From contig DDZZ01000063.1 in assembly GCA_002346535.1 (NCBI GenBank), positions 1-64,000 on the forward strand: DNA of 64,000 nucleotides. The letters run 5' to 3'. The first letter of the stretch is position 1. Every line of letters begins with the position of its first letter. Origin of the DNA: Opitutales bacterium UBA2995. GTDB lineage: Bacteria; Verrucomicrobiota; Verrucomicrobiia; Opitutales; UBA2995. The notes under the pieces are model-generated. The model saw only the letters and a program-made list of their open reading frames with translations, was not told where the DNA came from and did not search any database. The position numbers and the translations under genes were made by a program. Shown here one piece after another: positions 1 to 7,900 of the stretch.

Positions 1-1239
1 AAGCTTGGCAGCCTTATAGGCCGGATACATTCCAAAAATAATCCCGATCGCGCTGCAGGTTACTAGTGCCAGTCCAGTCCAGAACCACGGAAAAATCATC
101 GAGACATCCATCGACCTTGCAATGATGTTTCCACCAACCACGCCAATGAAGATTCCAATCACACCGCCCACCTCCGATAGAAGAACCGCTTCCAAAAGAA
201 ATTGCTTCAATACGTCTTTACTTCGAGCGCCAACGGACTTCCGTAATCCAATCTCACGAGTCCTTTCTGTTACGCTAACCAGCATTATGTTCATCACCCC
301 AACCCCGGCCGTAACCAGGGCAATGGCGCTGATAATCAAGCCGCCAGTGCCCACCATCTTGGCGATTTTTTCAAACATGTCTTGGATGGCATCATTCGAT
401 GTGACCTCAAAGTTGTTTGGGTCCTCGGGTTCCAGACCGCGTACCACACGCAAAACACCGATGGCCCGATCCTGATAATCGGGCATTGCATTTAGGGAAG
501 ATGCCTTAACGGCAAGATTCATGGTAGAATAATGCCGAGCATTCGTAGAAAGAAACCGCGTGATGGGGATCATCACCATACGATCGGGATTTGTCCCAAA
601 GCTCTGACCCTTTTCTTTTAATACCCCGACAACTGTAAAGCGGTTACCTCTTTGTGAAATTTGTTTTCCAATCGGGTCCTCGTTGGGAAACAGCTTTTCC
701 CTGACTTCCGCCCCAATTAAGGTTACAGTCCGATTAAACTCCACATCCTCGGTGGTCAGATTTCTGCCAAAATCCAATTCAACTGGGAAACAATTGAGGT
801 AGCTTTCGTTTGTTCCAATAACCCGAAGATTCCTATTGGATTTACGGTCCCTATAGCGGGCGGTCTCGCCTCTGTCCGTTAAGTACATGCACACCTCGGC
901 GTCGGATTCGGACTCCAACAATATCTTGAAGCGCCGAGATTCCCTGTAATCGATGTTGGGCCGGTGTCTATAATTCCACCAGCCATTTTTTACCTGTACC
1001 GCAGGGTATTTGCTGATTTGAAAAACGCCCCCGCCAAAAATCTCTAATCCGCTATCTATAGATGAGCGCAACGCGGATAGTGCCGTCATCACCCCAACTA
1101 CCGAAAAGACTCCAATAGCGATTCCAAGAATAGTTAAGGAAGAACGAAGTTTATTGGAATTCAAAGAAACGAGGCCCATGGTCACAATTTCCCACGGCCG
1201 AACCCGCTTACTTCGGTCAAATCGTTCTTTTCTATTCAT
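1..1239 (-). CDS. MacB-like ABC transporter permease (3' end cut by window)
   Basis: Second of two FtsX/MacB-type permeases in a four-gene export operon. 413 residues are visible from an ATG at 1239. The reading frame is open to base 1 and ends in GMYPAYKAAKL, which in this family lies about ten residues before the stop, so little is missing. Residues about 20-50 form the first membrane segment (LTILGIAIGVFSVVGVMTAL). A periplasmic MacB_PCD-type domain follows. The C-terminal FtsX core has the conserved VSVTERTREIGLRKSVGAR cytoplasmic loop. The start overlaps the end of the preceding permease by 8 bases, implying translational coupling. A pair of such permeases with one ATPase would make a heterodimeric MacB-like pump or mechanotransmission complex. 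The substrate cannot be read from sequence. Confidence 0.9.
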   Translation of the reverse strand, partial: MNRKERFDRSKRVRPWEIVTMGLVSLNSNKLRSSLTILGIAIGVFSVVGVMTALSALRSSIDSGLEIFGGGVFQISKYPAVQVKNGWWNYRHRPNIDYRESRRFKILLESESDAEVCMYLTDRGETARYRDRKSNRNLRVIGTNESYLNCFPVELDFGRNLTTEDVEFNRTVTLIGAEVREKLFPNEDPIGKQISQRGNRFTVVGVLKEKGQSFGTNPDRMVMIPITRFLSTNARHYSTMNLAVKASSLNAMPDYQDRAIGVLRVVRGLEPEDPNNFEVTSNDAIQDMFEKIAKMVGTGGLIISAIALVTAGVGVMNIMLVSVTERTREIGLRKSVGARSKDVLKQFLLEAVLLSEVGGVIGIFIGVVGGNIIARSMDVSMIFPWFWTGLALVTCSAIGIIFGMYPAYKAAKL

Positions 1240-2491
1240 GGCGCAACGCAGTTGCAGGGTCTAATCTAGATGCAACTAAAGCTGGGATAAACCCGGACAA
1301 TACCCCCACTATTATCGAGGCAACCATAGCTATGACCACCAGATTTGCGGAAAATACAAAAGGAAACGTCGAAAACGCCTTGTCTATGGCAAGTTTTAAT
1401 CCCCAAGCAATGCCCAAACCAAAGGCTCCACCAACCAAACAAACGGATACAGCCTCTGTTAAAAACTGTAAGAGGATCGAAGATCTTCGGGCACCCATGG
1501 CACGACGCGTACCTATTTCACGGGTACGTTCCTTTACACTGACAAAGGTGATGTTCATGATTCCGATCGCCCCAACGAATAAGGAAAGCCCCGTTATGCC
1601 AAATCCACCAATTGCCAATCCATTCTTGACGGACGCCAGGTTATCTTCGATCGCATCTGTGCTATTTACCGAAAAGTTGTCGTCATCCTCGGCAATTTGC
1701 CCATGAACTCTTCTCATGGCTCCAATCAGTTCATAGCGCGCTTCTTCTTTATCTGCACCGGGGGCTATCCTCACTCTTAGATTAGTGGTCCAATTCCAAA
1801 TATAATGCTTTCGTAGCCACTTAATAGGCACCAGGGCAAAATTATCAAAACTCATCAATCCGAAGAAAGAACCCTGCCTGGCAAAAACACCTACAACTTC
1901 CAACTCATGACCTTTCGCCCTCACCGTTTTCCCAACCGCTGACTCATCGGGGAAAAGGGCCTCAGCCACATCAGCCCCAAGTACCACCACGGCACGCGCG
2001 GCCTCAGCTTCGATCTCGGTAAAAGATCGCCCGTCAACCACAGCAGCCTCAGCTATCAATTCAAAATTCTCGTCTGTTCCAAGCGCTTGTACATTCGTAA
2101 TTGCCTTATCCGGAGTTTTAAATTCAGCCGGCGGATACCAGAACACGGCCGGGGCCGCTCGGTATAAGTTACTGCCGTTTGTTTGGGCAATTATTTCGTT
2201 CAAGCGCTCAGCCTCAATATCCCGAATATAGGGACGGTTTTTCATGTTACGGTAATCTTCCGAGGACGCATCCCAGGGGTAACGCTCGACGTAAAACACG
2301 TCATTACCAATGATTTCAAGACTGTCGTTAACGCCTTTATCAATACCGTTCATAGCAGTACCCATTAGAGTCACTGCAAGAACACCGATGATAACCCCTA
2401 GCACCGTCAGGCAACTGCGAGTCTTGTGAGCATTCACTTGCTCGACGGCAATTCGAATACTTTCAACCAGCTCACTAATGATTCTCCTCAT
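1232..2491 (-). CDS. MacB-like ABC transporter permease
   Basis: FtsX/MacB-family permease of 419 residues. An N-terminal membrane segment (about residues 20-45, SCLTVLGVIIGVLAVTLMGT) is followed by a periplasmic domain of about 220 residues, then the three-helix FtsX core with the diagnostic loop VSVKERTREIGTRRAMGAR at about residues 320-340. The last residues, ASRLDPATALRHE, are the usual family end. It overlaps the ATPase gene upstream by 4 bases and the second permease downstream by 8, so all are probably one transcript. In MacAB-type systems the permease transmits ATP-driven motion to the periplasmic adaptor and does not itself form a transport channel. The family assignment is secure; the substrate is unknown. 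Confidence 0.93.
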   Translation of the reverse strand: MRRIISELVESIRIAVEQVNAHKTRSCLTVLGVIIGVLAVTLMGTAMNGIDKGVNDSLEIIGNDVFYVERYPWDASSEDYRNMKNRPYIRDIEAERLNEIIAQTNGSNLYRAAPAVFWYPPAEFKTPDKAITNVQALGTDENFELIAEAAVVDGRSFTEIEAEAARAVVVLGADVAEALFPDESAVGKTVRAKGHELEVVGVFARQGSFFGLMSFDNFALVPIKWLRKHYIWNWTTNLRVRIAPGADKEEARYELIGAMRRVHGQIAEDDDNFSVNSTDAIEDNLASVKNGLAIGGFGITGLSLFVGAIGIMNITFVSVKERTREIGTRRAMGARRSSILLQFLTEAVSVCLVGGAFGLGIAWGLKLAIDKAFSTFPFVFSANLVVIAMVASIIVGVLSGFIPALVASRLDPATALRHE

Positions 2492-3210
2492 CGTCTGTTG
2501 GGATTTACCTCATCACTTTCAATTTTACCGTCCATCAAACGAATGAAACGATGAGCGTGGTTGGCTATGTTCTCTTCGTGAGTCACGAGAATTATCGTAT
2601 TTCCCTGACTGTGCAGTTCATCAAACAATGCCATGATTTCCTCCCCGGTTTTGGAATCCAGGTTGCCGGTAGGCTCATCCGCTAAAATTATCGAAGGCTC
2701 ATTCACCAGGGCACGAGCGATTGCAACACGTTGGCGTTGACCACCCGATAATTCATTCGGCTTGTGCGAAATCCGGTCTCCAAGGCCAACTTTTTCACAA
2801 GCCACCTGGGCTTTTTCCTGTCGCTCCCATTTGGGAATGCCGGCATAAACCAATGGCAACTCGACATTGCGCAAGGTAGATGCCCGGGCCAGCAAATTGA
2901 AACTTTGGAAAACAAATCCAATTTTTTGGTTTCTTATGAATGCCAGTTCGTTGTCATCCATTTCGGCCACATCTTCACCTTCGAAAAAGTATTGTCCGAA
3001 GGTTGGAGTATCCAAACAACCGAGCATGTTCATGAGGGTGGACTTGCCACTCCCGGAAGGCCCCATGATTGCAACATAGTCGTTATTATAAATCTTAAGA
3101 TCCACGCCGTCCAACGCCCGAACCGTAACGGCTTTGCCCAGATCGTAGAGCTTTTCTATTCGACTTATATCTATGATGGGCTCCCCGACTCCTGTATATG
3201 CTTGAATCAA
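2488..3210 (-). CDS. MacB/LolD-type ABC transporter ATP-binding protein
   Basis: ABC ATPase of 240 residues belonging to the MacB/LolD/FtsE group. Walker A is GPSGSGKST (about residues 50-58), the Q-loop lies in GFVFQSFNLL, the signature is LSGGQRQRVAIARAL, Walker B is IILADEPTGNLD, and the H-loop is VTHE. The phrase MNMLGCLDTPTFG after Walker A is typical of lipoprotein and macrolide exporters. It sits 41 bases after the membrane-fusion protein gene and overlaps the first permease by 4 bases. It would power the two downstream permeases. Length and motifs are complete, with nothing unusual. Confidence 0.95.
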   Translation of the reverse strand: MIQAYTGVGEPIIDISRIEKLYDLGKAVTVRALDGVDLKIYNNDYVAIMGPSGSGKSTLMNMLGCLDTPTFGQYFFEGEDVAEMDDNELAFIRNQKIGFVFQSFNLLARASTLRNVELPLVYAGIPKWERQEKAQVACEKVGLGDRISHKPNELSGGQRQRVAIARALVNEPSIILADEPTGNLDSKTGEEIMALFDELHSQGNTIILVTHEENIANHAHRFIRLMDGKIESDEVNPNRR

Positions 3211-3251
3211 GATTCTAAATGTATGGGTGACTCGTTGCCTTTTAAATTGGA

Positions 3252-4598
3252 TTAGGGTTTTTTGTCGGACTCATCCTTTTTCTCATCGTCTTTCTTCATA
3301 GTCACTGATTTCTGGTGGTCCAGGTCCCGCGTAATGGCACGGTAGCTTCCAGAAACTACAAGTTCTCCAACTTCTATTCCATTCTCGATTACAATATAGG
3401 TGTTATCGGCGATTCCGGTCTTAACTTCCCTCATTTCGCTTTTGCCATTCTTGACCACAAATACGATCCGCTGCAGGTCTTCCTTGGCATCCCGTTTTTC
3501 TTCGCGAGTTCGGTTTTCTGCCAGCCGCTGGTTATTCGATGGATCTCCCTCTTCCTCATTATTCGATTTTTCATCCTTTGAATCCTCTCCGGTCAACGCC
3601 TTTTTAACTTCACTTTTTTTCCGAACGGTTACCGACTGCAAAGGAACAGAAATTGCATCACCCACGGTTTCGGTTTCAATATCGGCTGTAGCGGTCATCC
3701 CTGGCCGTAATTTGGAGCTGGGTTCTATCAATTTGATGCGGACCTCGAAAGTCGTCAGTCGGTCATTATTCTGTCGAACATTTGCAGCCGAACTGGAAAT
3801 CTCTGTTACGTATCCCTCAAATTTCACTTCCGACATGGCGTCTACATCAACCACCGCCTTGTCATCGATTTTGACTTTCACAATGTCGGTTTCACTCACC
3901 TCAATTCGAACTTCAATATTCGTGAGATCGGCAACCCGCATAATCTCAGTTCCGGCAAATTGCCCGGTGCCGACAACTCGTTCTCCCAACTCGGAATCCA
4001 ATTTGCTGATCGTGCCATCCATAGGAGCAAAAGTAACTGTCTTGGACAAGAGTTCCAATGATTCATCCAGTAGTGACTTGGAACGTTCAATTTCTAACAA
4101 TGAAGACTGCTCCTGGGTATCTCTAATCTCTACCAAAGTCTTTGCATCTTCCAACTCCTTCTCGCTGGCGAAGCCCTTGGCAAACAATTCTTCAACCCTG
4201 CTTAAATCTTGCTCAGATTGCAGGCGTTGGGCCTTGGCTTCCAGGGAACGCGCTTTCGCTGAATTAATGGAAACCCTCCTTTGATTTACTTGAGATTCGA
4301 CCCGGTCAGGATCCACCTTAACCAGCAAATCTCCTTTCTTCACTTTTTGCCCCTCGACGACGGGCATTTCAATTATTTCTCCGGCCACTTCGGAGGAAAT
4401 TTTGACTTCGACCTCCGGAAAGATTCTGCCAGTTGCCGATACGATGCTTGTAATCGACCGACGTTCAGCTTCTTCCATAGAGACTTCGATCACTTCCTCT
4501 TTCTTGCGGGTAGCAATGAGCGCGATCGTCCCACCTGCGACCAGGAATAGGATTATAAATACAATCAGTTTCTTTTTGGACTTTTTCCGGGGACTCAC
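3252..4598 (-). CDS. HlyD/MacA-type periplasmic adaptor (membrane-fusion protein)
   Basis: Periplasmic adaptor of 448 residues and first gene of the MacAB-like operon. A basic N-terminus and one membrane anchor (about residues 9-27, KLIVFIILFLVAGGTIALIA) are followed by a barrel-sandwich half (SEVAGEIIEMPVVEGQKVKKGDLL), a coiled-coil hairpin (about residues 100-180), the second lipoyl half, and a beta-barrel domain ending around residue 320. The C-terminal third carries an acidic/basic low-complexity insert (about residues 333-375, rich in E, K, D, N) and a Lys/Asp-rich tail, both longer than in typical MacA. The start is GTG at 4598; the frame has a stop shortly upstream and no ATG. No TolC-like gene is present nearby. 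Confidence 0.9.
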   Translation of the reverse strand: MSPRKKSKKKLIVFIILFLVAGGTIALIATRKKEEVIEVSMEEAERRSITSIVSATGRIFPEVEVKISSEVAGEIIEMPVVEGQKVKKGDLLVKVDPDRVESQVNQRRVSINSAKARSLEAKAQRLQSEQDLSRVEELFAKGFASEKELEDAKTLVEIRDTQEQSSLLEIERSKSLLDESLELLSKTVTFAPMDGTISKLDSELGERVVGTGQFAGTEIMRVADLTNIEVRIEVSETDIVKVKIDDKAVVDVDAMSEVKFEGYVTEISSSAANVRQNNDRLTTFEVRIKLIEPSSKLRPGMTATADIETETVGDAISVPLQSVTVRKKSEVKKALTGEDSKDEKSNNEEEGDPSNNQRLAENRTREEKRDAKEDLQRIVFVVKNGKSEMREVKTGIADNTYIVIENGIEVGELVVSGSYRAITRDLDHQKSVTMKKDDEKKDESDKKP

Positions 4599-4852
4599 AG
4601 GGGGTGAATTTTTTGAGGTGTTAAAGTTAGACTAGGATTTTGATCTGGAAGAGCAATTTTCAAAGTAGATATCCAATTCGTGGTTTTATTCAATTCTGGC
4701 TTACTTCTTTGTCTCGAAGTTGCAAAGAATGTTTACCTTTTAAACCAATAAACACAAAAAAGATTCATATTGTCGCAAAAAGGTGGTGGATACAGTTGCG
4801 CAACAAGAAACAGATCGTAGCGTTTTCGTTCCGCTTAATCTGCAATCTATAC

Positions 4853-4904
4853 GGTGTCATTCCTTGATTCCCGCATTGGCATGCACGAATCAAGGAATGA
4901 CACC
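4853..4904. repeat. 18-bp perfect inverted repeat upstream of uvrA
   Basis: The arms are 4853-4870 and 4887-4904, with GGTGTCATTCCTTGATTC on the left and its exact reverse complement on the right, around a 16-base loop. The hairpin ends 15 bases before the GTG start of uvrA, in the divergent gap between the adaptor gene and uvrA (4599-4919). The remaining part of that gap is AT-rich and shows no gene. The arm wording (TGTCATTCC) resembles REP-like intergenic repeats of other bacteria. It has no T-tract on either side, so a simple terminator is unlikely. Confidence 0.75.
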
Positions 4905-4919
4905 CTCACATCGTAATCT

Positions 4920-7900
4920 GTGCCGCAAGAATTTATATATCTCAAAGGAGTCCGACAAAACAATCTTAAAGGTTTCGACCTGGAAATACCATTGAGACAA
5001 TTAATTGTTGTTACCGGTCTAAGTGGAGCAGGGAAATCTTCCTTGGTGTTTGAGACCCTCCATGCCGAAGGCCAACGGCGCTACGTTGAAACTTTCAGCC
5101 CATACACTAGGCAATTCTTAGAACTGCTGGACCGGCCAAAACTGGACTCGGTAGAAAACATCCGACCCTCCATAGCAATCCAGCAAAGCAACACGGTCAA
5201 AACCACCCGATCGACCGTCGGGACGATGACCGAGCTAACCGACTTTTTAAAAATCTGGTTCAGCCACGTCGCCACGCTCTACGATCCTGAAACCGGGAAA
5301 GAAGTGGAGGACGATAACCCGGATACCATTTGGAAAAAGATTCGAGCAAGTTGTCCGGGTGAGCAGCTGTTGATGACCTTCAGAATCGAGTGGCCCAAGC
5401 AATTGAAGTGGCCAGAAATCTTGAGGCCCATAAAGGCTCAGGGTTACACCCGCGTTCTTTTCAAAGGTAAGATCTTCAAACTGGACGACTTAAAACCTAG
5501 CCAAATCAGAAAAGAGCCTTTGTTTGTTATTCAAGATAAAATCAGGATCGCCGCCAGAAACAGGAGCCGATTCATAGAATCAGCGCAAACGGCATTGCAT
5601 TTCGGAAAGGGCGAACTGGTTTTTTTCAAAGAAAACGGAAAACCGGCCGGTAAGTACTCTCTCGGCCTTCATTCACCGGAATCAGATAAACGGTTCAAAC
5701 CGGCAACACCGGCCTTGTTTTCATTCAATTCTCCCATCGGTGCCTGTCCCGAATGTCGAGGCTTTGGGCGAATCATTCGTGTCGATTACCACTTGGCCAT
5801 TCCAAACCGCAAGTTGAGCATCAAGGAAGGGGCAATCAAGGCTTGGCAGGGAGCCGTTTACAGCGAAAACCGAAAGGATCTTGAGGCGTTTTGCCGGAAA
5901 CTGGGTATCCCAACTAACGTTCCGTTCGAAGATCTCAACGAGGACCAACAGGAATTCGTCATACAAGGAGATCCAGACTATGGTAAAAAAGGACGCAAAT
6001 GGCCTAATGCATGGTACGGTCTGAAAGGCTTTTTCAATTGGCTGGAAACTAAAACCTACCGCATGCACGCCCGCGTATTCTTGTCGCGCTACCGCACCTA
6101 CATACGTTGTCCGTCATGCGAGGGAACACGCCTTAAACCGGAATCACTAAACTGGAAATGGCGCCGGAAAAAATTGCCCGATCTTTATCAGATTCCCGTG
6201 CAGGACCTTCTTCCTTTGGTCCGTGATCATTTCAAAACTACCGGCGATAATCAGGTGGATCTAGCCTATGAATCCATCCTCACCCGCCTAACATACCTGG
6301 TTCAGGTCGGACTGGGTTATCTGACCCTCGACCGCCCATCCAAGACTTTATCCGGAGGAGAAATTGAACGGGTCAACCTTACCACCTGTCTTGGCACTTC
6401 ACTCGTAGATACGCTGTTTGTGTTGGATGAGCCTTCAATCGGACTTCATTCTAGGGATATTGACCAATTGATCAGAATTTTGCGCAATCTCACGGATGCC
6501 GGAAACACGGTAGTTGTAGTCGAACATGACGAGTCGATAATCCGTGCGGCCGACCAGTTAATTGAGATCGGTCCGAAGCCGGGTAATCAGGGAGGGGAGC
6601 TTGTATTTCAAGGTTCCCTCACAGATCTGTTGAACGACCCAATCTCAATAACAGGAAAATACTTATCCAATAGAAAGACAATAGACCCCCCCATAAAAAG
6701 AAGAAGCGTAAAAACAAGAAGCAAGACCCGGTCACTCCGAACGCCCTTTATTTCTTTCAACAATGTATCAAAGCACAACATACACCGGCAAAATTTCAAA
6801 ATCCCACTGGAGCGCTTCGTCTGCCTGACAGGTGTAAGCGGCTCTGGGAAATCAACTTTGTTGGACAATGTAATTCACCAGAAATTAAAACAGGCACGCG
6901 GTCTTATGGCGGAAAACCCGGCCGAAGTTGCCAAGGTCGATTGCCCTGTATCTTTCGCAGATGTGGTACTGGTCGACCAAGGTCCAGTTACAAAAACTCC
7001 GAGATCCAATCCCATCCTTTTTGTCAACGCATGGGACGAGGTTAGAAACCTTTATGCCAAAACTGAAGAGGCTTTGTCACAGGGATTCACCGCCGCCTAT
7101 TTTTCATTTAATGCCGGTCAAGGGCGTTGTGATAGTTGCACAGGCCTGGGTTATGAGCAGGTTGAGATGCAATTTCTGTCCGATGTGTTTGTAACCTGCC
7201 CCATCTGCGAAGGAGAGCGATTCAAACCAGAAATTTTGAAGATCAAATGGAGAGACAAATCCATTTCTCAAATCCTTCAAATGACCGTAATCGAAGCGGT
7301 GGAGCTTTTTGACGACCAACCAAAACTAAAAACCCGCTTGCAATCCCTTGAAGCCGTGGGACTCGGTTACCTCACCCTAGGCCAACCACTCAATACCCTC
7401 TCGGGGGGCGAATCACAGAGGCTGAAACTGGTCAAGTACCTACCTCAAGTTGAAGACAACACCGATCCTTACCTCCTTCTGCTGGACGAACCCACCACCG
7501 GGCTACACAAGCATGACGTGAAACGATTGATCGGGGTCCTGCATCAATTGGTGAACGAAGGTCATAGCGTGGTGGTAATTGAGCACAATCTCGACATGAT
7601 AAAATGTGCCGATTGGCTGTTAGAACTTGGCCCAGAAGCAGGAGCAGCCGGTGGAAGGGTAATTGCCGAAGGACCGCCTGAACAAGTTATCAAAAAGAAA
7701 ATTCCGTCTCAGCCGTTTTTGATTCAGGAACTGAATCGCCAGAAATCAGAGTTTAGTTCCGAGCGAAGCGACAAGACCGGGGGCGAAGCCAACCGAAACA
7801 GTCAGAAGTCAGAAAAACTGCAAGTCACAGAATCTTTCGACTCGTATAAAACGAATCCTCACCACGATGATTCACCACAGCTGTTAAGCGGCGGCGGTTC

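Noticed and set aside
1332..1706. Long plus-strand open frame inside the permease gene
   Set aside because: It is antisense to a clear FtsX permease with full motifs; its translation is low-complexity Ser/Thr/Pro text typical of a shadow frame.
3400..4284. 294-codon plus-strand open frame
   Set aside because: It is the antisense shadow of the adaptor gene; Ser/Thr-rich with no domain and no start signal.
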